A stretch of DNA of 64,000 nt from Gibbula magus (GCA_936450465.1 OW388299.1:36777548-36841547), one strand, 5' to 3'. Shown: positions 10,834 to 48,680, counted from the stretch's first letter. Translations and numbers: made by a program. Notes: a model not told the origin generated them from the letters alone.

Positions 10834-12665
10834 ATCAAAATTACATGATTTTTACAAATTTATTTCTAAATAATCCATGATTTGGATTACGGTCACTGAT
10901 TAGGGACCTTTCATTGAATATATTGTGACAGTGGTATCATTATCTCCTGACTGATATCATAGTCCTATGTCTCTTGCAAATATAAAGTCTTGATAACTAA
11001 GAAGTTACAAGATTGCTAGTTTTGTAAGATTTTTTAATGAGTCGCAGTGAAATGAAAATACTAAATAAATATATAAAATGAATACAGTTTGTTCTCATTG
11101 CCATTTGGAAAGATGTTCCGTCAAGTCAGTGAAAACATATTTGCACTTTGCCCGGGAAATGGAAATTGACCATGCAGGATGAGCAGTTCAATATATTAAC
11201 CTTTGAATCAAGATCTAAATTGTCAAAAACGATTTAATGGAATCGTTATCGTAAATCTTAAGTTACAAATTTTGAGCAATTTTTTATACTTTAAATACTC
11301 TTATGACTTACACGTATATATTGGAACTCAAACATAAAGCTGCCATTATGGAGAGAAGGCGTAAAGCTTGTAACACGAATAATCTTTATCTATAGCCTAG
11401 GCAGTTACTTCTTGTTGAATTTTATCATTAACTAACCAATCAGATATTTGGCGAGCTTACACTCATCCGTACAGAGAATATTATGAAGTATGGGGTGCAA
11501 GCTTTTCGTACGCAGTACTTCGCTCGCTTCCCCTTGTTCTACCATTGCCAACAATGGTTATAAAAAACACAAAAGGACGAACAGACAGACACCGGTTTCG
11601 GTAGATCGAAACAGGTTTTAGAGACTAAATACACATATTTACTCACACACTCAGCAACAAGACAGAAATGCAAACCGAACTTGCATTCAAGACAACTAAC
11701 AGACCGAGGCAAAGTGAGTGGCCCAGCAAAAACCAGCACGGAACATTGCAACACTGACCAGCAAAAGGACGCGGCAAAATGCAGTGCAGGTCCCGAAGGC
11801 GGCAATGCGACGTTGTAAGATACTGAAAGATGATCTACTTGTCAATCAGTAAGATTAAACAAAGTCTAGTTGAGCCACTTGGACACGTGTACAGTATGTC
11901 AAGTATATAGCTTGCTATCCCCTACTGTTGTACGCATTGCCTCGTGTCCTCTCCTCTAACACTCACGATTGGCCAGCAGAAGCTTGAAGCATAGCTAAAC
12001 AAGACCTCGGTCGGTAGACCTGTCTGTCGGTCCTGTACTGTACTGTACGCACATACATACATGTGAAAGTGTAAGAGTTGTCTCCTCTTTGCCCCATGTA
12101 AGACACGTACTGGTCAATCCGTCTATTGACACCAACAGACACAATGGCCCAACCGGGCCACCATACTTCTTCCTGGCTGTAGTAATAGCAATAGTTGAAG
12201 TCAGTCAAATGGGAGACCATGTGAATGTCATCTTTCTAACTTTGTTGAGCTCAGTATATAGTGACAGTGGCAGTGTTGATCACGTAGCCCATTCTTTATA
12301 ACGTTTAGTCCTGTTGGCCAGTGTCACTCCACCGCGTAACCATGACGATATATGTCTACTCGAGCTGGGAACAGGCAGCAGACAATACACAAAAGTCTGC
12401 TACAGCTCAACATAGAAATTGCACACGATATTTGATAATTGGGACTTGTTTTGTAATGTCCCGAGATCCTTTAAATCCAAGTCCTTTGGAGAGGAGTTAG
12501 GAACAGACAGTGATACAATTGACACAGACAAATGCACACTCCAACTTCGCGCTGTCCGTTCGTCCGTCCGCCCGCCCATCCGTCCAACGATCCAACAATG
12601 TGACTGGCGATCGGAGAACAGTGCAGCCACCATTATCCATAGCTCCTCGTCTTGTTCTCTCGTAA
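10834..12665 (-). other. Candidate 3' UTR of GNAO1
   Basis: This stretch follows the GNAO1 stop codon on the minus strand and holds no supported gene. The first strong AATAAA-type signal I see downstream lies at 10824-10833, about 1.8 kb away; an ATTAAA-type hexamer near 11234 is an alternative. The extent is inferred only from the signal. The open frames inside show no family resemblance. Confidence 0.3.
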
Positions 12666-36285
<23,620 letters not shown>

Positions 36286-38416
36286 CTGAAGAGCAAGGGA
36301 AACATCATTAGATTCAAATAATTTCCAACATTTCACAATTTTAAAATTCTGATATTATATTCTGATGTGTGGTACTTTTAAATGGTTTTATATATGACGA
36401 AAAATATTGCTTAATTTTATTTAACAAACATTTTTGTAAACGTGATGATTTGAAAAATCGGAATATATAAACATAAATGTTCATTATTTGACAACAAATT
36501 TTGTTTTATTTACTAATGGACCATTGTGATCAGTGATTTAAATTTTCATTATGAGACATTTATCATTATTTGTATTTTCACTGACTGTCAAACCATTATA
36601 ATATTGCAATTCTACAAGGGGAATCCGTGACAACTTTCTACTGAAATACCTTTAAATGATTTCATAATTTGATATTTGACAAAGGTTTAGGAGTTCATTT
36701 CACTCTTGTACGATTATGAAAACATCAAACTGTCGCCATCAAACATTATTTCCTTTCACTTCACGTTTGTTATATTTTTGCAGGAAATATCCCGCTACAA
36801 ATATGCATTTTCAGAAGCTAACGTTGAAATAGATAAATAGGTTTTATCAGTTTCAGTGATAGATGAGGTATGATACTATGACCTTTGTCAATTCTAAACC
36901 CTAAATAATAATGGCGACATAAACGTATAACAAAGAGGAACCAAACCACGATGATGCAACGACCTAACATTTTACCAGTAAAGTATTTTATTTTGTTTCT
37001 TATATTCATATAGGTCATGCACAACGTGAATCAGAAAAGTCATTTATTACAATTTTATAACACAAGAACGTCGCACAAGATGTAAATATCAGAATTATAT
37101 TAAATAACTCAATATTGAATTTATCTTCATAGTCCTATCACGGTAAAACGTTCCTTAGAGTCGCTGCATTATATTACATAATTCATTTTAACAGATGAGT
37201 TTTACTAACACGAGAAATAGTCTTTCCATAACTGCACATTGCCAGAAAAGGTAATATATTAAATTCAAAGGAGCTCTTGTCGATTTTATATTTCACCATT
37301 TCTTTGAATCAACGAAAAACCAACATCCGCCATTGTGTAGTATTGAACCAATCAAATATATACAGAGGTACAATCGATGATAAAAAAACAATGATCAACA
37401 CTGTAAACAATCACAATCTTTAACAATCAAAACGTATGTCCACCTAATATTTCTGCATTTTACTTAAACTACAACAAACTTTAAAAACCGCTATCTAATA
37501 TATTAACACATACCAAATGGATCTTTAACGATTGAGTTATTGCTGACACTAGAGAAAGCACATATTATTCACAAGGTAACATAAAATTAACCTAAATCAA
37601 TTTCAATTTCTAGTTACGTGTATAGAAGAGCATAAAATCAATAAATGTTTCACGGAACTTAATCAAATACACATTACCTCTGATTGCAGTACCATAAAGA
37701 AACATTTCTATTTCTACACTCAAGTAACTACAAATTTATATATTTTCATGTAATGTTTATCCCTAAACAACTAAACAAAGGACTCTAAACAATTAACAAT
37801 TCTCACATCGACCTACATGTATATGTTCTAGTAATATCATCCACATCTGAGGTTCACATTCCTCAACAAATGATATGTATTTACGTAGACTACTTATTCT
37901 ATTTACCAAAAGAACTTTAATTGTAACATCAAATATCATTCCCACGAGAACTCCAAACAATATTTTTCATAATCTCAACAACAACAACAACACGTGTTGG
38001 ATGCATACGCCCTATATGCAAAAGCATATTTTTCATATTCATCGATGCAGGTGCATAATTTATGAGCATACATGCGGTATATACATGCACACAGAGGCAT
38101 ACAAGAAGAACCTATACCATTATGAAGCGTGCTAGTTAAACGCCGCCTATGCATTAAATACACCATGACCAAAACAACACTGCAAATACGACAAGCGAGT
38201 CCACAGAATCGGTGGAACCCGGCAAGAGACTTGTTCTGATGGGGAAGACGATTGCCACTCGGCTACCTCTAGCCTCGATTCACAAGTATTGATCGCTTCA
38301 TTTCCATCCGCTATAGGTCCATGCCGCCGCGTGCTTGTATTAGAACGCCCAGAACCCATCTACGTTATTCACACATAACGGTTTGTACGACAGACGGTTC
38401 CAGTAGATCGCCCAGA

Positions 38417-39680
38417 TTCAGATGTTTGATGGATCTGTGGTAGATGTTTGATGGATCTGTGGTAGATGTTTGATGGATCTGTGGTAGATGTTTGATGGAT
38501 CGGTGGTAGATGTTTGGTGGATCTGTGGTAGATGTTTGGTGGATCTGTGGTAGATGTTTGATGGATCTGTGGTAGATGTTTGGTGGATCTGTGGTAGATG
38601 TTTGGTGGATCTGTGGTAGATGTTTGGTGGATCTGTGGTAGATGTTTGGTGGATCTGTTTGGTGGATCTGTGGTAGATGTTTGGTGGATCTGTGGTAGAT
38701 GTTTGGTGGATCTGTGGTAGATGTTTGGTGGATCTGTGGTAGATGTTTGGTGGATCTGTGGTAGATGTTTGGTGGATCTGTTGTAGAAACTTGGTGGATC
38801 TGTTGTAGAAACTTGGTGGATCTGTGGTAGATGTTTGGTGGATCTTTGGTATTTTTTGGTGGAGCTTTGGTATATGTTTGGTGGATCTGTGGTAGATGTT
38901 TGGTGGATCTGTGGTAGATGTTTGGTGGATCTGTGGTAGATGTTTGGTGGATCTGTGGTAGATGTTTGGTGGATCTGTGGTAGATGTTTGGTGGATCTGT
39001 TGTAGAAACTTGGTGGATCTGTTGTAGAAACTTGGTGGATCTGTGGTAGATGTTTGGTGGATCTTTGGTATTTTTTGGTGGAGCTTTGGTATATGTTTGG
39101 TGGATCTGTGGTAGATGTTTGGTGGATCTGTGGTAGATGTTTGGTGGATCTGTGGTAGATGTTTGGTGGATCTGTGGTAGATGTTTGGTGGATCTGTGGT
39201 AGAAACTTGGTGGATCTGTTGTAGAAACTTGGTGGATCTGTGGTAGATGTTTGGTGGATCTGTGGTAGATGTTTGGTGGATCTTTGGTATATGTTTGGTG
39301 GATCTGTAGTATATGTTTGGTGGATCTGTGGTATGCGTTTGGTGGATCTGTGGTAGATGTTTGGTGGATCTGTGGTAGATGTTTGGTGGATCTGTTGTAA
39401 GAACTTGGTGGATCTGTGGTAGATGTTTGGTGGATCTGTGGTAGATGTTTGGTGGATCTTTGGTATTTTTTGGTGGAGCTTTGGTATATGTTTGGTGAAT
39501 CTGTGGTATGCGTTTGGTGGATCTGTGGTAGATGTTTGGTGGATCTGTGGTAGATGTTTAGTGGATCTGTTGTAGAAACTTGGTGGATCTGTGGTAGATG
39601 TTTGGTGGATCTTTGGTATTTTTTGGTGGAGCTTTGGTATATGTTTGGTGGATCTGTGGTATGTGTTTGGTGGATCCGTA
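38417..39680 (+). repeat. 22-bp minisatellite (GTTTGGTGGATCTGTGGTAGAT), about 55 units
   Basis: About 1.26 kb. The first units have GATGGATC, later ones GGTGGATC. Variant units (TTGTAGAAACTT; TTTGGTATTTTTTGGTGGAG) recur in fixed order, with the latter near 38841, 39060, 39455 and 39608. The first two are 219 bp apart, about ten units. There is no long open frame across it. Confidence 0.97.
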
Positions 39681-42600
39681 GTGGATAGGTGGATTGATAC
39701 TCATTATTGATCTGTTATGAGTGTTTAGTAGAACTGATGGATAGTTGGTAGATGTTTTAGGTGGATGTGTGGTAGCTTACTCAATAATCCTCGCCCTGCA
39801 GTTTGTAACTAGAACTATCAAGGCTCTAACCCAATCAAGCCCCTTGAGAAATTACATATACCGAGACAAATAAACAAGAAAACACCAGAATTTAAAAAAA
39901 ATATTTCAAGAAGACAACCCGTATAGCATAACAAGTAAAATGTCACTATGTTGAGTTAACTGTGCCCTTATCTATAATTTCGAAAATAATAGATTGGCTA
40001 GTCACGCCACATTTAAAGCTGTTCCCATATATATTTCGCTCAGTATATATATATCCGAGGGGAAAGGATACTAATTTTGATAAGAACACGGAGTTTATTC
40101 CACATGAACAAGGCGATGACGTCAGAGAAGGTTAAAGCTTTTCCGTTCAGTATAGACGTCTCCTCTCATTCACACGGAGATTCTAACCAATCCATTCACA
40201 GTTCGCCGACTCGACCTTTGCAAAGCAGACTTTAAGCTTGGTAATTGACAATTTTCCTTAATTCAACAGGTTCCTATTCGTGCCAAGTTCCAAACCGACT
40301 CGCTGCTATTGACTCTAATGCCAAACATGGCCCAACCGCTACACCTACCGTATATCGCATAGCAAAGGTTACAACTATTTTGAAGACGTGAAACACATAC
40401 TGAATACATTTTAATGACTGAAAAACATTGTAAAAATATTTAAAGCGTGAAAGGACATGACCGATAGCCATTATCGAACCATGAACAATATGGTCAGGTG
40501 TGGAAACATCACGAGGCATGGCAACCTCATATTATTAATCATATTAAGGTGATAAGGATATAAACTTTTGCTACATGGTAGAATGTCATAATGTTTGATA
40601 ATCACATGTAACACCATCTTCAAGTAAAATATTTGTAAAACAGGGATTTTTGCAACAGCAATCAACGCATATAGTCCTTAGTTTGATTGACCAAGTATAA
40701 CAAAACAAAGGAATTCAGTATAGAGACTTTAAAGGACATAACATTAAACATATAACTTGCAACAATGCTAAATATCCCCGCGAACTCAAAGTAAATGATA
40801 TACCAAATTTATATAAACTACGACATTGAGGCGTTAATTGAACTGTTTCTAACCGAACATAAAACCTCATACAATGAACGCAATTTAACAAAAGACCAAC
40901 AATATCTTCGTGACTGTTTAACGATCCTTAAATAACAGAGCATTCTCATTGCCGTTATTTATATATACCGAGGTGGAAAAGAAACGATACCAACACCAAT
41001 GCAATATATATCTACAAGGGATGGGTACATAGTTACACCATGTCTCTCAAAGTCAACTAAACTTAATTTGCAATTTTTGAAATCTCCTTAACCAGGCGAG
41101 ATAAGGGAGAGTGAGTGTGTGTATTGGCCTGTTTTGGGACATTCTACAGCAACGATACGTCATCGATTTAAAGGTACATTATGCCGAGGTCATCTTGTAC
41201 TAACATTCAAAATTTCACCTTAAATGCCAACCATTATTTTTTTTTTAAACCTGTGAAATACGATCATGTGATATGAAATATTAATTATCATACTCTCATG
41301 AATGACATCTCTTTACGAGATATATCCTCATCACAGACATTCAAAACTTTATCCGTTGTTTGTCTCAGTTGAAACTTTGTATCGTTTATTTTGCCCCTCG
41401 GTGTATGCCAAGTTCCGTTATTATAACAACGCCAACGCAACGGTTCGTGTCACTGCGGGAGATGTAATTTGGAAACTGCATATTTTGCAGAGTACGAAAA
41501 CCACAAGTCAATGAAATTAGGTCTAGCTGAGAAACAATACTTTCAGTAGCTCACAGTGTCAACTTGCCTCAATAGAGTAACTCCATGTATTCATTTACTG
41601 AGCAGGCATAATGCGCATTAAAGAGAGGTTTATATCCTCTGGGTCAGCCAATGCTTGTAACCATACATTAATAACTATGCGTATAAGAAAATGTCCGCTC
41701 GTATTTCGTTTCCACAAAACGTAACCTGATAGAACCATCCCTTTAAGTGTTGCATATAGCCTACCTTCAGAATAGAAAACTTTGGTTTGGGATTATTTTA
41801 AGCCGGTCCATTGCTGTTTGTAGACTGTCAACTTATTGCTTCAACACAGTAGATCTCAAAAAGTTATTTATGTTACAACAAAATTCCATATTTTTAAATG
41901 TAAGCTCTCCAAAAAAAACCCAAAAATACAACATATTAACAGAGACATTACTAATGCATATGATATAGATATATAAATATATATATAAATAAATATATCT
42001 CTTTCTCAAACTGCAACTACTCCAAATTCATGAAATACTGGTCAATATGTCACTGCCTATTACTTAAATACCGTTACTAATTGGCCTATGCCATTACGGC
42101 TCCTGTAAAAAGCCATAACTATAATTGCTTTAATTGCTACATTCAAAGAGTATGCTTATTGTGTGATTTGAACTTGAACGTCGAAACAAGAGTGTATAAT
42201 GTAATGAGTGTACCTGTTTAAAAGAAATAAAATTATAAAAAAGAAGTTATTTATGAGTCTTTACTTATTGCCTTTACAGGAGACGTTTAAAATTCACATT
42301 TATGTCTTTGAAACCTTCAATTCAGAGTTCCCATTCGTTGGTATCGGTTTCACGCTGACAGAGCACTTGTTTTTAAAAGAGTTAAATAAAATCTATTTCC
42401 ATGACTTGCTCTTCCAGTTTATCGCATAGTTGAAGTCACCTTGTTTACGTACAGATATATAAGTAAGATTAAAATCAATTAAACTTTGTTTATGAAGGAT
42501 CGCGTATATACGTCATAAAGGACAATAGAATAAAGTGACTACGATTGTTTGTATGTATCTGTATATATATATATAATTGGTATATTTCTCTAGTTAAAAT

Positions 42601-42839
42601 GAAAATGTATTTCTTATGAGATTTATACCGACTTTGAAAACAACAGGTTAATGGAAATTTAACATAACAAGACAAATAAACACGTCAATAACAATAAGAA
42701 GTTAGCAAATTTGCTGAATCCTTAATGACGAACTTGGGTTTTATAGATTTAGTCTTGAGGTTCGAGTTTGAATTCCATAGGATAACTCGGAGGGAAATGG
42801 CAACATTATGGCAGAAGTCTTTATTTATGTGGTTACAAA

Positions 42840-43400
42840 GTGTTGAAAGATTGCGGTATAAATGATATACAATTGAAATACTGAAACAAAACTTGAATAA
42901 ATATGATTTATAAGAAAAATCATTCTCTTTCCACAGAGGTTACTCCATTTTAGTGGAAGAACTGAGTGGAGTAACATATATGGGAAATGATGGAGACAAA
43001 AGCAAATCTGTAAATAATCTACACTGTCATTGATTGAATATGCAAATTTTAACATGTGACGTGAGTTATGTAATGATTGATTTTTAAACTGTAAAATGAT
43101 ATTGAGAAAATACTTTATGAAACTCATTCTCTTCTCACAAAAGTTACTCCACTCATTTGGGTGGAAGAACCTCTGTAAGAAGAGAATGGAGACGTATCCA
43201 AGTACTGAAATAATCCGTACTATAACTTGATATGTATATTCAAACTTGAACACAAGACGGAAGCTATATATAATGCTTGATTTCTAAACTGTAACATATA
43301 TTGAGAAAATGCATTGCATACAAAACGCGTTCTCTTTGATGGAAGAACAAAGTAGAGTAACCGATGTGGTGAGGGAATACACAAAACTAAGAAATAGAAA
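42840..43400. repeat. Degenerate block of about 190-210 bp repeated three times
   Basis: CATTCTCTTTCCACAGAGGT, CATTCTCTTCTCACAAAAGT and GCGTTCTCTTTGATGGAAGA are each followed by GTGGAAGAAC or AAGTAGAGTAAC-like sequence, and preceded by TATTGAGAAAATRC-type stretches. A similar CTCTCCCCACAGAGGTTACT occurs at about 18570. Confidence 0.65.
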
Positions 43401-44025
43401 ATGATACAAATATAATTGTTTCCAAACTTAACCAATATTATGAAGAAGCTAGGTATATTAAGGTTATGCGAAACAATGATAGGGAAAATATACTGTATAG
43501 CACTGATTTACTAAAGCAACAACAACGATGAATGACCTCTGGATAATCGCAAAATTTGTTACACAAACCCCAACATTATTAAGTATATAAAAGGTAAACG
43601 TCATTTGGAATTACGAAAACAGCTTATCATACAATGTTTCTGAACCTGAAAACTATGAATCCAAAAAAACTTGTTAACTGTAATAAGATGTTGAGATAAA
43701 TGAACGGCACTGCGTCATCCTCCACTGAGACAAGAGACAAATACAGTGTTTTGATTCTCAACAGCAAACACGGTACCGGTACTTTCTTGAATGCAAGCAT
43801 GGCTGTTGTCGTTAAGAGGTTTCTGCATACAGAACGATACAAGAAACAGGCATTGATGTGATTCAAAGCACCAATAACTATCCGATTTCAAACTCATTCT
43901 TGCGACGATGACGTCATTGACTATGCCGGTCAGTGACCTTCACGTTCTTGCTGCTTGTCGTTTCAATAAAATAGCGTTTTGTTTACTTGACGAACCGTGT
44001 TAATAAGAATATACCATAATAACTT

Positions 44026-44207
44026 AAATTGTTTCAGATTTTGGAGAATTGTCATTATTCGTGTACTTATATCATGAATAATAACAAATTGTTTCAGATT
44101 TTGGAGAATTGTCATTATTCGTGTACTTATATCATGAATAATAACAAATTGTTTCAGATTTGGGAGAATTTGTTAATATTCGTGTACTTACATCATGAAT
44201 AAAAGCA
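44026..44207 (+). repeat. 60-bp tandem repeat, two identical copies plus a diverged third
   Basis: The 60 bases from 44041 and from 44101 are identical. The third unit from 44161 has several changes. The unit includes GAATTGTCATTATTCGTG and CATGAATAATAAC. Confidence 0.95.
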
Positions 44208-45617
44208 TTAGAAGTATAGCTGGCCTATAATTGTGTCTGTAGTTGCAAAACGTTAACCTGTTTCAGTTAACATGTCTACATGTTCTCTTTCCCATGCTAT
44301 ACTTATTATACTGGGCTCTGATGACATCGAAGCAAGCAGGAGACACGCTGACAACTATGCAGACACAATGGCAATGTCTTGTTGAATACGTTTATAAAGG
44401 TCAGCTAAATATTTCCTAAAATTAATTTTCACTTTCACAGCTCAATTGTAGAAAACAATTATTATTAAGCTATTTTAAATCATAGGAAATATTACACCCC
44501 GTGTTTTTGAATTTCCTCCTTTTTGTCAGAAGAACCTCTCTCGGGAGAAATATATAAAGTGTCACTAAAAACTAAAAGTCTCTGTGATTAAAAGCACTAA
44601 CAACAGCAGCAAGGTGGGCGAACCATTGCTCCGATTCATGTATTGCTTTAAGAAATAAAATAATTTATAATTCGTCAAATGTGTATCCAGACTCCGTGTT
44701 TTCTCCATCGATTTGTCTTTCTGTAGAATGAGATTCAACTTTTTCTCGCAGCCGATTGCAACCTTTCTGTTGAGCCATCTCCATTGCTCATAAATCCGAC
44801 CAGTATCGCCGACATCCATGCCATTAATCCAATTGAATGGCGTCAATATAGCGTATACAATTCATTCAGTGGAAACGCTCTTTAGCGGAATGTCTGTTTC
44901 AGTATGCAGAAGAAACAGCAAAGATTAGTAACTCAAGTGACAGGGCAGGTGGCTTTTCCTCGCCAGGGGTCAAGGTCGCTAAAGGTCAAAATGTCATGAA
45001 TAAACTTCATTCTTTTTCTGATTTTGCATACGTTGTTGTGAAAACAATTCAGCTTACAGCGATCATGTAGCTATGATGACGTCAATACAAATTATAAACA
45101 TACGTCAACCTTGTAAATAGTGTCGTTGTGTGCTGTCAATTTCAAATGCTCTATTTCCTAATGTTGTTTCGCTGGGTCTCTTTCTTTGAAAACTGTTTTT
45201 TACTGTTTGCAAATTTATTTCAAAGTTGAAATCAAAGAGTGAAATTCAAGAAAAGAACATTCAAGTATATATACTTATGCTTCCCACCATTAAAACATGT
45301 GTATATCTTACAGCAGGCTGATACCCAAAGTTGTAGTGACGTCTCGTGAACTGTGACCACGTCTTGCAGTAATCTCGCGAGACCTGCGCTGACGTCACGA
45401 CAAGCGATGAAGAAGCGACCAAAGTGAAGTACACGAAGAGAACTTGTGACTGTTATAGCATGTTGCCTCGGGGAACAGGGCAACACTATCATTAGAAATG
45501 CTCCGAAACTCCAGGTTACGAATGGCTTTCATATTTCGTTGCTGCAAGATGCTTATAGTTGACCCTACGTCAGAACAAGGAGCCATGAGTGTTCATGAAC
45601 AACGTCAAACGTTTCGT

Positions 45618-45990
45618 TTTAACACCATCATACCGTCACTTATTCCGTCATTAAGACGTATATCCGTCATCTAAACCGTCATTAAGAAGTACATCCAACT
45701 TCTAAACCGTCAAAAACTGGTACAGTAGAACACGGATATAGCGAACAAACCGATAAACCGAAAACATTTATAAGTCCCGTCAAATCACTCAAGATGGCGG
45801 CCAAACGGAATAGCGAACAGCGGATATAGCGAACTAAATTCTTTGGTCCCTTGGAGTTCGTTATATCCGTGTTCTACTGTATATCCGTCTACTAAAACAT
45901 CCATCATGTAAGGTCATTAGGATTTAAAACATCCGTCATCTAAAACGTCATTTAAACGTTAAAACGTATATCCGACCCATCATTAAGAGT
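45618..45990 (+). repeat. Degenerate CCGTCATTAAG/ATCCGTCATCTAAA array split by a MITE
   Basis: Units of about 20-25 bp built from CCGTCATTAAGACGTATAT and CCGTCATCTAAAC lie on both sides of the MITE at 45721-45881, so the element inserted into an existing array. Confidence 0.7.
45721..45881. mobile_element. TA-flanked MITE, AGAACACGGATATA family, copy 2
   Basis: 161 bp, ends TACAGTAGAACACGGATATA on both strands apart from a late base. It shares GCGAACTAAATTCTTTGGTC and CCTTGGAGTT with copy 1 at 5995-6156. The near-perfect ends suggest recent movement. Confidence 0.92.
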
Positions 45991-48418
45991 TTATTGTAAT
46001 CAACGTTCCAAATAAGCATCACACATTTAACAAAACTCTGCAAGAACACTTTTTGCCTTAGTTAAATTTCACAAAAGATGACATAATTTTAATGTAGACT
46101 TGTATATAGATAAATGCAAATACAAATGAAATTATTTTTTTTTAAATGCAGTTTTACCGAAAGAACTTGAGAATTTGACAGTTGTTCGAAATAGTATCGT
46201 GACACTATGACGTCATTTTATTTAATTTCATAATCTTTCAAAATCACGTCAATTGCAATTTGAAATCCGTGCTGCAGATTAATGTCGTCGTTTGGTCCAT
46301 AACCAGTCTACTACACGTTAGTGACCCTCAGAGGAAAACCTAATACAAACTAAACTGTATGACGTCATTTGCGGTTAGGGGATGGTGACAAGATTACACA
46401 AAGTAACGTCATATCGTTTAACACTGACACAAGTATATTTGACAAAGTGTGTCACTGGCACATAATGACGTCATAGAGTATGTCAGTGTGACGTTGAGTC
46501 AGACCTGCATTAGTCACGATTCCTTTAAGACATCCAATCCAGGTTGCATACGACATTCCCATGTTCATCGACGTACTTCATATCTCGAAATGACCCCATC
46601 ATTCCCCATTCATACTCTCCATTTCACTCCAGGCAACTGACTAAAACGAACGTCGTTTCTTCCTTGCCCCTTGAAGCAAAGGTTTGCCTAGTTTAGTACC
46701 AAGCTGCGTCAGCACCTTCTTCAAGGAACCTCACCTGCGGCCATCTTGGAAAATGGCACTTTGAAACAGGGAGTCTTAGTGTCATGCGCCGACGGTTCTT
46801 GATGAATTATGTTTGAAAAATCGTCACCAATTATCCTTGGCAAGATGTTTGTAAAAGTCTACAGGAGAAATGTCATTTTTCATTTCGTGCAAAGATTTAA
46901 AGGCATGATATATAAGTGTAAGTATTAATTAAAGCGATGCAACAGAGATTCTAGGAAATATTATCCACGTTTATACTTTTGTTGCAAAATAAATTAAGTG
47001 TTTTGGTTATCAAGTCATTTTGGTAGCTCTAGATTTGTGGTATGACGTTATTTGGAAAGGACGTATCCACAATGAAGTTATGAAGCCATTAATCGGATAG
47101 AGCTTCAGGTAGAGCTGTTCCTTTAAGAAACCAGAGGATATATGATTTATCCACAGTATGTACCAATCTAGGGTTGTTACCTGTTTTGTGTATTTTATGT
47201 ATTGTCATTATGATTTTTTTTTTGTGTGTCTACTTGAAAACTTCTCTTGATGTAGCAAGACGGAAAGTAGATTTGCGAAGAGTTTTAATAATGACACTGT
47301 TTCAGCCTGTAACAAATCAAAGAATTCTGCATTGCAGGATGACTTTCTAATCTTAGAATTGACGACCGTGTAAATTCTTTACCACAAATAGAACGTTCTT
47401 ATTGGCACAGTAGGGCAACGGAATCGGGTCAAAGTTGTATTATTTTCATATTTTTTACACTCCCAGTTCCAAATCGGATTTTAAATTGGTATGGACAAAT
47501 TATATTGTAATAGAAGATATTGTTAATTTAGCCTTTTCAGCAAGCAGGAAAGGGACTCATTTTTGTACTTCCGTTCCAGAAAAGAAAGGTTCCCTAAAAC
47601 GTCATGAAGATGATTTTCCAAAAATAAACCCATTAAATTGAAACGATGCTAATCTCTGACAGTACTGAATCCTCGCTGTACAATCCTGGTTTACCTCGCA
47701 TTGAAATCTTTCAAACGCGGAAAGTCTTAACTTCTATTCAAGGCATAGCCGAGGGGGAGAGGCGAAATAATTGGTGAAGTAAGGGACTCGAACATCCTTG
47801 TTCCATATTTGGCGAATCCCTTTTAATACTCCTTGCGTCTTAATAGAACAAAAAGTTCAACATCTTCATTGAAATCACCATCAAGCCGTTGCTATTTCGG
47901 AGGAAGGAGTGTTCGTCATTCTGAGCTATCGTCACAATGAAAAGCTAACTTGAATTGGTTCGCATGAGGACAATTAAACCATGAGGAATATACCGTCGTA
48001 CAAGACGGAAATAATCCCCATTGTAGTTCTACAATGAGCAAGACGGAATTATTTTAGGAATAATTCTCGTTCTTGCTTTCATTGACAAATTTGGAGGAGA
48101 CGAAAGAAGATTTTAACATCTTGTCACGAGAGTTCCTTAGTAGCAAGATGGCTATAGACATACAACATTGTACGAAAGACGAAATATTAGCTCGTTATTA
48201 AAGTGGAAGACATATGTTATGTGTCTTAAATATACTTCACGCTCAACGATTTTTGAGCTAGTGGCATATTACACGTGACAGAATGTATAGCAGAGCTTCT
48301 TTGGATAAACTTCGTTACCATTGTGACAGAAGATTCCTGGACCAATTCTGATCCAATCTTCAGAATATCATGGAAACGTTGCGTTACCCTAGATAAAGAA
48401 CTTGGTCCAAAGAGTCCA

Positions 48419-48680
48419 TTTGGTTTCAGTGGCCTTATTTCACGAAGCGTTATGGTGATCGTAAATCACCAGGGCAACCTTAGCCTAATTGTAAAGAATG
48501 TAAAAGTTAACCTTAGCAAGTGTTGCTTTGTGAAACGTCGCGCTACCCTAAATAAATATCAAAATATCAATTTGGTTTCATTGGCCTTACTTCACAAGTA
48601 CTTCGTAAAGCACCAAGGTCATCTTTGCCTCAAGTTAACTAAGGTTAAGTTTAACCTTAGCAAGAACGGCTTTGTGGCTA
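48419..48680 (+). repeat. Two tandem foldback units (TTTCACGAAGC / GCTTTGTGAAAC)
   Basis: TTTGGTTTCAGTGGCC at 48419 and TTTGGTTTCATTGGCC at about 48570 start two parallel units of about 150 bp. Each holds a hairpin with CACGAAGC or CACAAGTAC facing GCTTTGTG, and AACCTTAGCAAG inside. An open frame of 183 codons runs through them but is explained by the repeat. Confidence 0.75.

Larger units (their letters stand above)
43909..46473. promoter_or_regulatory. Cluster of six exact CRE palindromes (TGACGTCA)
   Basis: TGACGTCA occurs at 43909, 45077, 45390, 46208, 46360 and 46466. Three more are outside the cluster at 33777, 40117 and 51897. TGACGTCA is the CREB/ATF binding site. A regulatory role is inference only; part of the local sequence is a degenerate CCGTCATTAAG repeat that could enrich GTCA words. 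Confidence 0.4.

Noticed and set aside
42825..43253. 142-codon minus-strand frame with repeated Trp-Ser-Asn blocks
   Set aside because: The protein repetition follows a noncoding DNA repeat of about 200 bp; no homology or splice support.
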